Origin: an uncultured Alteromonas sp.
GTDB lineage: Bacteria > Pseudomonadota > Gammaproteobacteria > Enterobacterales > Alteromonadaceae
DNA length: 44,082 nucleotides
Assembly (NCBI RefSeq): GCF_913058315.1
Contig: NZ_CAJXQY010000024.1
Coordinates: forward strand, 1 to 44,082
Direction: 5' to 3'
The notes under the pieces were generated by a model, which saw only the letters and a program-made list of their open reading frames with translations, had not been told where the DNA came from and ran no database searches. The translations under genes and the position numbers were made by a program. This document shows, piece after piece, positions 18,174-26,796 of the stretch; position 1 is the first letter of the stretch, and each line of letters starts with the position of its first letter.

Positions 18174-19634
18174 CTACTCCCAATAGGCCACAGGTTCACC
18201 GCTGTGGCTCAGTTGATAGTACCGGCGACACAGTTCGCTAAGTACTTTGGATTCAGGATATTGGCTCATCAAGGTTTTATACGTGTTCAACTGCCACAGA
18301 GCGCCGGTTTGTCGTGCAGCCAGACGATGTTCAATGATCCCCAGGTAATGATCCCGCTCTTCCCGGCTCACACCAATCTTCGCCAGTCCATCATCTGCCT
18401 TGCCAATTAAATCTGACAGGATAGCGGTGACTTTGTATTCCTTGAGCTGATGCTGATATTTTTGCGGCCACAGGATGTGTGCATTCAGGCCTGACTGAGC
18501 ACAGCGGTAAAAGTTATATTCGGTATAGCGAAAGGGCAGGCGCTGCAGATAGTCTTCAATGTGATCGGACAAGGCTTCGACCAGGCCAATCTGCAACGCG
18601 GCATTAGCCAGCATATCCTGATTTGTGGGGCCCGCGGGTAAGCTGCGGTATTCAATTCGAACGTGACCATTCTCGCCCGGTTCGAACACCGCGCGGTTCC
18701 AGCTCCATACCGTACCGTGATGTAAATTCAGTTCGGCAAAAGGTTTACTGTCACCATGTAAGCGCTCGGATACGACGGGCAATACCGCAGGGTAAAGGGC
18801 GACACTTTCGGTCAGGCAATCCGTAATGCCGTTGCGTAACCAGCCATGGCCGTAGCTCACCCGGGCAGGCTGACGCCATTGGGTAGCATTGGTATCGCGG
18901 TAATCGATGGCTTGTTTAAATAAAGCAATGCGGGTTTCCTGCCATAGTCGTTTGCCCATGAAAAAGGGCGAATTACCGGCCAGGGCAAGCACTAAGGGTG
19001 AAATCAGCTGGGCCGCATTATAGCAGTCGGTAAACCGGTCATGGGCAATGCGGTGGTGCAACTGAAAAGAAGTATTCGCGCCTTCAAGGGTCACATCGTC
19101 ACAGGTGGTTCGCACCACATCCTGGCCGTGAATATCGATATCAAAAGGCGCACCGCGCTGCTCACTGAGTTCGTGGGTGAGGGCTTTATACCGGGGCCGG
19201 TTAGTCAGGTAATCTTCGGTTAAATGGCTGCTGGCCAGGGTGGGCAGGATGCCGATTGCCATGGCGTGTCCATCAAACAGACTGGCGGTCTGGTCGACCA
19301 CGCGACTGGCTTTGTCCAACTGTTGCTGAAGCTGCGAAAACGGGGTGCCGGCTGCATCAACAGGATCGAGATTAAACTCCAGATTATATTGATTTAATTC
19401 TTCCTGCAGACCCTTAATACGGGCTTTATCGAGAATAGCTTCATTGATCGGCGCGGGGTTAAACTGGCGATTAACCAGGTAAAACTCCAGCTCTGCACCG
19501 AGGCTGACTGCCTGGCTGTTATAACAGTCGCGGGTGAGCTCGTGTCTGACCTCACACAACTGTGCCTGCACACGTTGGTCGAACAGTGCGCGTTGTGCGT
19601 CGGTAAAATCATGCTGTTGAAAATTAAGACCCAT
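18174..19634 (-). CDS. GCS2-type glutamate-cysteine ligase-like carboxylate-amine ligase
   Basis: A 486-residue protein of the glutamate-cysteine ligase 2 superfamily. Features are the early LGAELEFYLV (metal/ATP-binding Glu), HAMAIGILPTLASSHLT, a central region with GANTSFQLHHRI, and RIEYRSLPAGPTNQDMLANA in the C-terminal half. Enzymes of this fold join a carboxylate to an amine through an acyl phosphate; real gamma-glutamylcysteine synthesis is only one of the known reactions, so the product should not be assumed to be GshA. It is the first gene of a two-gene unit with the aspartoacylase-like protein. A perfect FNR-type palindrome lies 77-90 bases upstream of its start. Confidence 0.82.
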   Translation of the reverse strand: MGLNFQQHDFTDAQRALFDQRVQAQLCEVRHELTRDCYNSQAVSLGAELEFYLVNRQFNPAPINEAILDKARIKGLQEELNQYNLEFNLDPVDAAGTPFSQLQQQLDKASRVVDQTASLFDGHAMAIGILPTLASSHLTEDYLTNRPRYKALTHELSEQRGAPFDIDIHGQDVVRTTCDDVTLEGANTSFQLHHRIAHDRFTDCYNAAQLISPLVLALAGNSPFFMGKRLWQETRIALFKQAIDYRDTNATQWRQPARVSYGHGWLRNGITDCLTESVALYPAVLPVVSERLHGDSKPFAELNLHHGTVWSWNRAVFEPGENGHVRIEYRSLPAGPTNQDMLANAALQIGLVEALSDHIEDYLQRLPFRYTEYNFYRCAQSGLNAHILWPQKYQHQLKEYKVTAILSDLIGKADDGLAKIGVSREERDHYLGIIEHRLAARQTGALWQLNTYKTLMSQYPESKVLSELCRRYYQLSHSGEPVAYWE

Positions 19635-19710
19635 GCTATCTCTGCGTCAGTTAACATTATTAAGTGTAGCCTATCGCTTAGCAGAGTAACGAGGGGCAGC
19701 AAATTGCTCC

Positions 19711-19724
19711 TTGATGCAGATCAA
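19711..19724. promoter_or_regulatory. FNR/EtrA-type box between ligase and metalloprotease genes
   Basis: TTGATGCAGATCAA matches the FNR consensus TTGAT-N4-ATCAA exactly, including the spacer. It lies in the divergent gap, 77 bases from the ligase start and about 175 from the protease start, so either or both could respond to oxygen. Confidence 0.65.
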
Positions 19725-19898
19725 GCCAGATCACAACTGACCCGGCTGCGAAATAATGTTTGCGTTAAATCAAAAATATCTGCGCGGGTGATTGGTCGGT
19801 GGTTCTGGCGGTTTGGTCAGTCGCGACTGGATTTATTCGCCTGCTTTGGGTAGCGTAAAGTTTTACTTATGATCATTTCGAATCCGGAGGGAATCCCG

Positions 19899-22283
19899 TT
19901 GCGCGTTCATGTTTTGCTAGCCAGTGTGGCGATGATGGTTATTTCGCCTGTATGGGCTGAATCCATCGCATCCTTTACCAAAGATATGCAAAAGCAGGCG
20001 GGGTTTATCCCCGTGTATTACAACCACGACGATGATAAAATTTATCTGCAAATCAATGCCGTGGATGAACCTTTATTGTTCCAGTCCAGTTTGCCCCATG
20101 GCGTAGGTTCTAACGATATTGGTCTGGATCGCGGGCAGTTAGGCGCTACTCGGCTGGTGCAATTTGAGCAATATGGTAATAAATTGCTGCTCAAACAGCT
20201 GAACACCGAATACCGGGCCAGTGCCGATAATGCTGCCGAGCGAGCCAGTATTGATGAGGCGTTCGCCGACTCGGTGATTGCCGGTTTTACCATTGTGGCT
20301 AACGATGATGAAAGCGTTTTAATTGACTATACCAGTCAGTTACTCAGTGATATCCACGGCGTGGCCGAACGTCTGAAAGCCCGCCAGCAGGGCGCGTTTA
20401 AGGCTGATCCGCAACGCAGTGGCGTTTATTTACCGCGGACCAAAGCGTTTCCGTTAAATACCGAACTGGAAGCATTAATTACCTTTGGTGGTAAAGGCAC
20501 CGGGGCTTATCTGCGGCAGGTTACGCCGGATGCCGACAGCGTTAGCGTACACATGCATCACTCTTTTATCGCCTTACCCGATGCAGGTTATGAGCCCCGC
20601 GAATTCCACCCGTTTTCCGGTTATTGGAAACACAGCTGGCAGGACTACTCGGCGCCTATAACTGAACCATTGGAGCAGGCCTATATTCGTCGCCACCGGC
20701 TGGCTAAAAAAGACCCTTCAGCCCCCATCAGTGAAGCCGTTGAACCGATCGTTTATTACCTCGATCCGGGTATTCCGGAGCCAGTGATGAGTGCGCTGAA
20801 AGACGGTGCAAGCTGGTGGAATCAGGCCTTCGAAGCGGCCGGCTATAAAGAGGCTTTCCAGGTTAAAGTGTTACCGGCAGATGCCGACCCCATGGATGTT
20901 CGTTATAACGTGATTAACTGGGTACACCGGGCCACCCGAGGCTGGTCTTATGGCTCCTCGGTGGTTGATCCGCGCACCGGTGAAATCATTAAAGGCCATG
21001 TAACCCTCGGCTCATTACGGGTACGTCAGGATTATCTGATTGCATTGGGATTAACCAGTCCGTTTAGCGGCGATAGTGAAGTGACCACCGCACAAAAAGA
21101 AATGGCGCTGGCGCGAATTCGCCAGTTGTCTGCGCACGAGGTGGGTCATACGCTGGGCATTGCCCATAATTTTGCCGCCAGTGAAAACGGTCGTGAGTCG
21201 GTGATGGATTATCCTCACCCTAAAATCGAAATCGCCGGCAATAAACTGTCGCTGGCTAATGCCTACGACACCGGCATGGGGGAGTGGGATAATTATGTGA
21301 TTGCTTATGGTTACCAGGACTTCGCCGAAAACAGCGATGCTGAAAAGGCGCTCAAGGCTATGGTAGTCGCGGCGCGTGAAGCCGGTCTTAGTTATAAGTC
21401 TGATGCCGATGCCAGAGCCTCTCGTCACGCTTCTGCCGATGGCCATATGTGGGACAACGGAACGAACCCGCTGGCTGAATACGATCATCTGTTGCAGGTT
21501 CGGGACATAGCACTGTCCAACATGGGACTGAACACGATTGCTAAAGGTAGCAGTTTATCCTCTTTGGAAAATGCGCTGGTACCGGTTTATCTGTTACACC
21601 GTTATCAGTTGGAAGCAGTGGCTAAGCAGGTCGGCGGTATTCAGTATTTTTACGAGAATAAGGGCGATCTGGATAAGCCCATGGGCGTGAAGCTGGTGCC
21701 GTCAGAAACCCAGGTAGAGGCCATGATGCGCTTGATTGATGCGTCGAGTGCTGAAGTGCTTAAAATGCCGGAGCAATTGTTAGGCCTGATACCCCCGCCT
21801 ACTTTTGCTGAAGCCGAAACCCGCGAGCAATTTAATGGCCGGTTAGGCCGGGTGTTCGACCCCATTTCTGCTGCAGAAAGCGCCGCGGCATTTAGTCTGG
21901 AACTGCTGTTACATCCCGAACGGTTAAATCGTCTGGCTTATCAGCACAGTCGTCAGGCCAGTATTCCGGGAGTGGATGACTTGATCCGCAAGATTTTCTC
22001 GGTCCATTTTTATCGTCAGCCGGAACCCAGTGATAATCTGGTGGCGCGACTTCAAATGGTGGCGTTACAAAGTGTGATGCAGTCGCTGCAAAATGACGCT
22101 ACCTCACCGGAAGTGAAGCTGGCGATCACCGCCGAACTGATGACGCTGACGGAATGGCTGGAAGATGAAGATGAGGTGCCGGGTTACCGGGCACTGGAGC
22201 ATTATCTGGATCATTACCTTGAGACCGGCGACTGGCAGATGGACTTCAAGGTGAAGCCATTGCCACCGGGTTCGCCAATCTGA
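19899..22283 (+). CDS. Secreted zinc-dependent metalloprotease (metzincin type)
   Basis: The 794-residue product has the zinc motif HEVGHTLGIAH (HExxHxxGxxH) followed by a Met-turn (SVMDYPHP), the pattern of metzincins and of the large bacterial zinc-dependent metalloproteases with DUF5117/DUF4953 regions. The start is taken as TTG 19899: GGAGG lies eight bases upstream, and translation from it gives a textbook signal peptide (RVHVLLASVAMMVISPVWA). An ATG at 19869 in the same frame would put a long, poorly charged leader before that signal and has only a weak ribosome site. The protein should act in the periplasm or outside. Its target is unknown. It is followed by a terminator shared with the convergent gene. 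Confidence 0.88.
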   Translation: MRVHVLLASVAMMVISPVWAESIASFTKDMQKQAGFIPVYYNHDDDKIYLQINAVDEPLLFQSSLPHGVGSNDIGLDRGQLGATRLVQFEQYGNKLLLKQLNTEYRASADNAAERASIDEAFADSVIAGFTIVANDDESVLIDYTSQLLSDIHGVAERLKARQQGAFKADPQRSGVYLPRTKAFPLNTELEALITFGGKGTGAYLRQVTPDADSVSVHMHHSFIALPDAGYEPREFHPFSGYWKHSWQDYSAPITEPLEQAYIRRHRLAKKDPSAPISEAVEPIVYYLDPGIPEPVMSALKDGASWWNQAFEAAGYKEAFQVKVLPADADPMDVRYNVINWVHRATRGWSYGSSVVDPRTGEIIKGHVTLGSLRVRQDYLIALGLTSPFSGDSEVTTAQKEMALARIRQLSAHEVGHTLGIAHNFAASENGRESVMDYPHPKIEIAGNKLSLANAYDTGMGEWDNYVIAYGYQDFAENSDAEKALKAMVVAAREAGLSYKSDADARASRHASADGHMWDNGTNPLAEYDHLLQVRDIALSNMGLNTIAKGSSLSSLENALVPVYLLHRYQLEAVAKQVGGIQYFYENKGDLDKPMGVKLVPSETQVEAMMRLIDASSAEVLKMPEQLLGLIPPPTFAEAETREQFNGRLGRVFDPISAAESAAAFSLELLLHPERLNRLAYQHSRQASIPGVDDLIRKIFSVHFYRQPEPSDNLVARLQMVALQSVMQSLQNDATSPEVKLAITAELMTLTEWLEDEDEVPGYRALEHYLDHYLETGDWQMDFKVKPLPPGSPI

Positions 22284-22304
22284 TCCGGCGATTTAGGTAT
22301 AGTG

Positions 22305-22332
22305 AAAGAGGGCTTTTTAGCCCTCTTTTTTT
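22305..22332. terminator. Bidirectional intrinsic terminator
   Basis: A 10-bp stem, AAAGAGGGCT (22305-22314) with AGCCCTCTTT (22319-22328), has a TTTT loop and is followed by TTTTA. It serves the metalloprotease gene and probably the convergent deacylase gene, whose stop falls within it. Confidence 0.88.
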
Positions 22333-23467
22333 ATGCATCCTGCTGTTGGGTGAGGTAAAAGTACTCGGTGAAGCATTTGTACAGCTGGGTACCACTGAGC
22401 ACTGATGCCGAAGGAAAATGCAGCATAGGGATCAGATTACAGGGCGCCAGAATATCGTGGCTTCCGTTGTCATTGTCGAGCTCGTCGATGTTCAGTACGC
22501 GAGCCAGTAACTCGCCCTGTTTAACGTGCTGGCCAGGCTGAGCGCAATATTCCACCATGCCGCCCCAGCCGGTAAATAAGGTTTTGTAATCGCTCAGCAT
22601 AACGCCAATGCGGTCCATTACTGCCGGACTCACCTGACTTTCGGGTAATAAGCCTTTCACGGTCAGATAACTGATAATGCTGCGGGCATCGATTTCACCT
22701 TCGGCAAAATCAATCACTTCCTGACTGCCCATTTCCAGCGTAAACGCCTCAATGCCAAAATCGATATCGCGGTTATCCCGTTCATTAAGACGATCGGTGA
22801 GAGTCCACCACGGGCAAAACGTGGCTTCATCCAGTGCACCGGCAAAGACATTAGGAATGAAAATACAGTGCGGAAAGTTAAATGCTTTAGCGCTCTCACG
22901 GGCATAGTCGGGAATATAGATGTGGCGGGTTGATACCGGCCCGTTGTGTAAATCCAGCACAAAGTCGGCATCCAGAGCCAGTTGTTGGAGCCTCAGGTTG
23001 AGCTGTTGAGCCAGACCCAGTCCCCACGGACTAGCCAGTTTACCGGCAATGGCAGTGCTTAAATGTTCGCGAAACCGCTGTTTGATGGAGGCGACCGACT
23101 CTTCTGCCGTGACGGTATTGATGAAGGCATCTACCTGCCCGGGATCATAGTAATAGCCCCGGTTCCAGTTAGTCCCGTTAACCGGATCAAACCGGCCAAG
23201 GGTGTATTCACCGGCTTTTATATTCGTGCCAACCGGATTGCAGTTTGGTACCAGCACAATTTCGCCACATAGGGGCATGGCCTGCAGCCACTGGATAAGG
23301 TGGTAGATCACCACATTGCCCTGAACCTCGGCACCGTGAATTGAGCTTTGAATATACACCTTAGGCCCAGGCCGCTGGCCCTTGATATGATACACGGGAA
23401 CATTCATGCTCCGGCCTGAGGCATTTTGGGCGACTCGGATATGTTTCTTATTTACCTGATTGAGCAT
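22331..23467 (-). CDS. Second aspartoacylase/desuccinylase-like zinc deacylase (M14 superfamily)
   Basis: A 378-residue protein with SSIHGAEVQGN (HxxE zinc pair at about residues 44-47), an Asn-Pro-Val-Gly-rich VPNCNPVGTN, NGTNWNRG at the position of the substrate-arginine motif, and FVLDLHNGP with the third ligand. The C-terminal part (GMVEYCAQPGQHVKQGELLARV) resembles the barrel-like domain of AstE/ASPA proteins. It differs clearly from the other deacylase at 17.1-18.2 kb, so the two are not recent duplicates. It lies 16 bases behind moeB on the same strand and probably shares its transcript, although a role in cofactor synthesis is not evident. No strong ribosome site precedes the ATG. Confidence 0.8.
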   Translation of the reverse strand: MLNQVNKKHIRVAQNASGRSMNVPVYHIKGQRPGPKVYIQSSIHGAEVQGNVVIYHLIQWLQAMPLCGEIVLVPNCNPVGTNIKAGEYTLGRFDPVNGTNWNRGYYYDPGQVDAFINTVTAEESVASIKQRFREHLSTAIAGKLASPWGLGLAQQLNLRLQQLALDADFVLDLHNGPVSTRHIYIPDYARESAKAFNFPHCIFIPNVFAGALDEATFCPWWTLTDRLNERDNRDIDFGIEAFTLEMGSQEVIDFAEGEIDARSIISYLTVKGLLPESQVSPAVMDRIGVMLSDYKTLFTGWGGMVEYCAQPGQHVKQGELLARVLNIDELDNDNGSHDILAPCNLIPMLHFPSASVLSGTQLYKCFTEYFYLTQQQDA

Positions 23468-23483
23468 AGCGATGGGTTACTTT

Positions 23484-24245
23484 TTATTTTGTTTCAGGCT
23501 GGCAAACTGCACACTGCGGGTCGGTAGGTACATTAAATTGTTGCCAGGTAAGGGTAAGGCCGTCGTAGGTCAGTAACTGCCCGGCGGGCAGCACCTTTTT
23601 GCCCATCAGCCACAATAAGCCTACGTGGGCCTGCTGGGTACCGATGGCGGCAACGACCGGAGCAAAGATACCGGCTTCCACACAGGACAGCGCCTGTTCG
23701 GTGAAAAGACGGCTAATACACTGATAACAAGGACTCCGATTAACCGGATCAACCATTAATAACTGACCCTCAAAGCGAATAGCCGCGCCACTTATTAACG
23801 GTCGTTGCTGCTGATAGCACAAGGCGTTAATTTGTTTGCGACTGGCCGGGTTGTCGGTGCAGTCCAGCACTAAATCGTGCTCACGGATGTGCTGTATCAG
23901 AGCGTCATCATCAAGACGCGTATTAATAGCGTTAATCTGACAGTCCGGGTTCAACTCGTGCAGTCTGTCCCGGGCGGCGTAAACTTTAAACTGACCGACC
24001 TGAGCCCGGCTAAAAAGGAACTGCCTGGGAAGGTTCGATACGGCTACCTTGTCATCATCAACCAGGGTCAGCAGGCCAACGCCACTGCTGCATAATAACT
24101 GTGCTGCCGGGCAGCCGAGCCCGCCGCTGCCGATGATCAGCACCCGGGCATTTAGCAGTGCTTCCTGGCCCTGAAGGTCAATCTGGGGCAGCACAATATG
24201 GCGATTATAAGTGACCGCCTGGGCGTAGCTGAGTGTCTCTGCCAT
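23484..24245 (-). CDS. moeB: Molybdopterin-synthase adenylyltransferase MoeB
   Basis: A 253-residue E1-like adenylyltransferase with the nucleotide-binding VLIIGSGGLGCPAAQLL, the DNLPRQ-like segment NLPRQFLF, LVLDCTDNPASR and two CxxC zinc pairs (CYQC and CAVC near the C-terminus). It activates the C-terminal Gly-Gly of MoaD, which is encoded in the divergent operon; this context favours MoeB over ThiF. There is no C-terminal rhodanese domain. It starts 82 bases from the divergent moaB. Confidence 0.93.
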   Translation of the reverse strand: MAETLSYAQAVTYNRHIVLPQIDLQGQEALLNARVLIIGSGGLGCPAAQLLCSSGVGLLTLVDDDKVAVSNLPRQFLFSRAQVGQFKVYAARDRLHELNPDCQINAINTRLDDDALIQHIREHDLVLDCTDNPASRKQINALCYQQQRPLISGAAIRFEGQLLMVDPVNRSPCYQCISRLFTEQALSCVEAGIFAPVVAAIGTQQAHVGLLWLMGKKVLPAGQLLTYDGLTLTWQQFNVPTDPQCAVCQPETK

Positions 24246-24327
24246 GGTTAGACTTTTATCCTGTTATATTTCAACGCATAATGTACCAATTCGACAGTCC
24301 TGTCGCAGCAGATTTTTAAGGACCATC

Positions 24328-24837
24328 ATGACTACCGCTTCTGAATCACTGGCAATTGCAATTTTAACCGTATCCGATACCCGTACGCTGGAGACCGATA
24401 CATCGGGGCAGTATCTGGTTGAGGCCGTTACTGAGGCCGGCCATTCAGTGGCCGAACGCGCGCTGGTTATCGATGATATCTATCAGCAGCGGGCCATTGT
24501 GTCGGCCTGGATAGCCAACCCTGGCGTGGAAGCCATACTGGTGACCGGCGGTACCGGCTTTACCGGCCGTGATTCAACCCCTGAAGCGCTTAGCGTGTTG
24601 TTTGATAAAACCGTCGACGGCTTCGGTGAGTTGTTTCGCTATTTGAGTTATCAGGAAATTGGCACTTCTACCATTCAGTCGCGGGCACTGGCCGGCTTTG
24701 CCAACCGTACTGTGATTTTTTGCCTGCCAGGGTCTACCGGTGCCTGTAAAACGGCCTGGCAGGGGATTATTCGTTCGCAGTTAGACGCCAGCTTTAAGCC
24801 GTGTAACTTTGTTGGACATTTAAAAGGCGGACATTAG
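24328..24837 (+). CDS. moaB: Molybdenum cofactor biosynthesis protein MoaB
   Basis: A 169-residue MogA/MoaB-family protein with LTVSDTR at the N-terminus, [19 protein letters not shown] in the pterin-binding core and the [14 protein letters not shown] loop. Members adenylylate molybdopterin before metal insertion; some MoaB proteins are inactive copies, which cannot be judged here. The start is ATG 24328 with AAGGA upstream; the frame is open back to 24244, but that extension runs into the moeB promoter. First gene of the Mo operon. Confidence 0.94.
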   Translation: MTTASESLAIAILTVSDTRTLETDTSGQYLVEAVTEAGHSVAERALVIDDIYQQRAIVSAWIANPGVEAILVTGGTGFTGRDSTPEALSVLFDKTVDGFGELFRYLSYQEIGTSTIQSRALAGFANRTVIFCLPGSTGACKTAWQGIIRSQLDASFKPCNFVGHLKGGH

Positions 24838-24839
24838 TT

Positions 24840-25319
24840 ATGCAATTGTCTCATGTGAATCAGCAAGGTGAAGCCAACATGGTGGATGTCAGCGGTAAAG
24901 CGGTGACGACCCGTGAAGCTATTGCCGAAGGCGAGTTGCATTTAAGTGCCGAGGCGTTGGCGCAGGTGAAAAATAACAGCGCCGCCAAAGGCGACGTGTT
25001 GGCAGTGGCCAGAATTGCTGGCATTCAGGGGGCAAAACAATGCGCCAGCCTGATCCCTTTGTGTCACCCTTTAGCCCTGAGTAAGGTTGATATTGAGTTC
25101 ACTCTGGACGAGCAGAATAACCGGATTATTACCCGTTGCCGTTGCAAACTGAACGGTCAGACCGGTGTGGAAATGGAAGCGCTGACCGGCGTTAATGTGG
25201 CGCTGTTGACCTTGTTTGATATGTGCAAGGCGGTGGATCCGGCTATGATTATGACCAATGTGCGCGTGTTGCATAAGCAGGGCGGCAAGAGCGGTCAGTG
25301 GAGTCGTGATGAAGGTTAA
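24840..25319 (+). CDS. moaC: Cyclic pyranopterin monophosphate synthase MoaC
   Basis: A 159-residue MoaC with all family hallmarks: HVNQQGEANMVDVS, KGDVLAVARIAGIQGAK, LIPLCHPL and GVEMEALTGVNVALLTLFDMCKA (written here in parts). It converts the MoaA product to cyclic pyranopterin monophosphate. MoaA itself is not in the window, so the first step must be encoded elsewhere. It begins two bases after moaB ends and overlaps moaD by 11 bases. Confidence 0.97.
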   Translation: MQLSHVNQQGEANMVDVSGKAVTTREAIAEGELHLSAEALAQVKNNSAAKGDVLAVARIAGIQGAKQCASLIPLCHPLALSKVDIEFTLDEQNNRIITRCRCKLNGQTGVEMEALTGVNVALLTLFDMCKAVDPAMIMTNVRVLHKQGGKSGQWSRDEG

Positions 25320-25551
25320 GTTTTTTGCTCAGATCCGAGAGTTAACCGGGACGGCGTCGGTGGAAATGGCAGTGCCGGAAAATGCCACCGTTGAGGGCGT
25401 GCGTCAGGCATTAATGGCCAGAGGCCCGTCGTGGCAGGAAGCCCTGTCGGTGAATGTGTTATGTGCCTGTAATCAAACACTGTGTGACGGCGCTACGACC
25501 GTGTCGGAGCAGGATGAGGTGGCCTTCTTTCCACCGGTCACCGGAGGTTAG
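25309..25551 (+). CDS. moaD: Molybdopterin synthase small subunit MoaD
   Basis: An 80-residue ubiquitin-like sulfur carrier ending in FFPPVTGG; the terminal Gly-Gly is adenylylated by MoeB and then thiocarboxylated. Start ATG 25309 has GGAG five bases upstream; GTG 25306 directly before it is possible. The gene overlaps the end of moaC and is followed two bases later by moaE. Confidence 0.94.
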   Translation: MKVKFFAQIRELTGTASVEMAVPENATVEGVRQALMARGPSWQEALSVNVLCACNQTLCDGATTVSEQDEVAFFPPVTGG

Positions 25552-25552
25552 G

Positions 25553-26026
25553 ATGTTTGCGCGGGTCATCGAAGCGGACTTCAGTCAACAGGCACTTTTT
25601 GATGAGCTGTGCCAACACGATAAGGCCAGTCAGTCGGGCGCTGTGGTGACCTTTACCGGACGGGTGAGAGACTATAACGCCAACGGCGCAATCGATGGTA
25701 TCGAACTGGAATATTATCCGGGCATGACAGAGGCTGCGCTGCAACGTCTGCTGGATGAGGCGACCACGCGCTTTAATCTCGCCAATGCCGGGATTGTCCA
25801 TCGCGTGGGCCGCCTGGAAAACCAGGCGCAGATTGTCTGGGTAGGCACCTGCGCAGCACATCGACAGGACGCCTTTAATGGGGCCTCGTATATGATGGAT
25901 ATGCTCAAGCAATCGGTGCCTATTTGGAAAAAGGAATGGGCGGACGGTTCGCCAACCTGGGTGGCAGCCAAGGGAACAGACAGTGATGCCGCCATGCGCT
26001 GGCTGACCGACGATAAGGACAACTAG
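25553..26026 (+). CDS. moaE: Molybdopterin synthase catalytic subunit MoaE
   Basis: A 157-residue MoaE with VVTFTGRVRD, LELEYYPGM-type segment, IVHRVGRL and the lysine-containing WKKEWADGSPTWV near the C-terminus that contacts the precursor and MoaD. It places the two sulfurs of the dithiolene. Start ATG 25553 is preceded by GGAGG with a five-base gap; the frame runs further upstream inside moaD, which is a shadow. Confidence 0.96.
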   Translation: MFARVIEADFSQQALFDELCQHDKASQSGAVVTFTGRVRDYNANGAIDGIELEYYPGMTEAALQRLLDEATTRFNLANAGIVHRVGRLENQAQIVWVGTCAAHRQDAFNGASYMMDMLKQSVPIWKKEWADGSPTWVAAKGTDSDAAMRWLTDDKDN

Positions 26027-26032
26027 TCAGCC

Positions 26033-26794
26033 ATGAACCGAATATTTCTGCACCTGGTGGTGCTACTGGGGATTATTGGTGCGCCTGCCAGCGTATTGGC
26101 CGCCTCTTCCATCAATGTAGCGGTGGCGGCAAACTTTGCGGCGCCACTGCAAAAGCTGCTACCCGAATTTGAGGCCGCAACGGGAATAAATGTGCGCTTA
26201 AGCGTTGGTTCCAGTGGAGCATTATTTGCGCAGATCCAACACGGTGCACCCTACGATGCATTTCTATCGGCCGACAGTAAACGTCCTCAGGCTTTAATTG
26301 CCTCAGGCAGGGTGAATGCGTCTGCGGTGCAGACCTATGCCATTGGTCATCTGGCGCTGGTGGGTGATGTCGAGGGTATTTCAGATCCCAGGTTAACCGC
26401 GGCCGGCGTACGGGTCGCCATCGCTGAACCAGAAACAGCGCCTTATGGTCGCGCTGCCAGACAGTTGCTCAAGCAAGCGGGGCTATGGGAAACGCTGGCC
26501 GCAGGACTGATTCGGGGCACCAATATTCAGCAGACATTGCAGTTTTGGCAAACCGGTAATGTGGATGTGGCGTTGATAGCGGCTTCTCAATGTGTCACTT
26601 ACGAGCTGGCCTGTAAACGGGTACCCGAAGACTACGCGCCGATTATTCAACAAGTGGCCGTTACCGGTACCGGCGATGCGGCAGTCGCCGCCAGCCAGCT
26701 GGTGGATTTCCTGCGTAGCCAGCCTGTGCAGTTAAAGTTGTCTGCGGCCGGATATGCGCCGCTGGATCCGCATCTGTCAGAAGGTAGTGATTAA
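26033..26794 (+). CDS. modA: Periplasmic molybdate-binding protein ModA
   Basis: A 253-residue substrate-binding protein. It has a signal peptide (hydrophobic FLHLVVLLGIIGAP, cleavage near VLA), then INVAVAANFAAPLQKLLPEF, SVGSSGALFAQIQHGAPYDAFLSAD and APYGRAARQ, the usual molybdate-binding sequence blocks. It begins seven bases after moaE and is followed by the permease and ATPase genes, so uptake and cofactor synthesis share one operon. Confidence 0.95.
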   Translation: MNRIFLHLVVLLGIIGAPASVLAASSINVAVAANFAAPLQKLLPEFEAATGINVRLSVGSSGALFAQIQHGAPYDAFLSADSKRPQALIASGRVNASAVQTYAIGHLALVGDVEGISDPRLTAAGVRVAIAEPETAPYGRAARQLLKQAGLWETLAAGLIRGTNIQQTLQFWQTGNVDVALIAASQCVTYELACKRVPEDYAPIIQQVAVTGTGDAAVAASQLVDFLRSQPVQLKLSAAGYAPLDPHLSEGSD

Positions 26795-26796
26795 AC

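Noticed and set aside
24246-24327. Possible ModE operator in the moeB-moaB gap
   Set aside because: GTTAT and ATAAT are 10 bases apart rather than the 12 of the ModE palindrome, and the halves match imperfectly.
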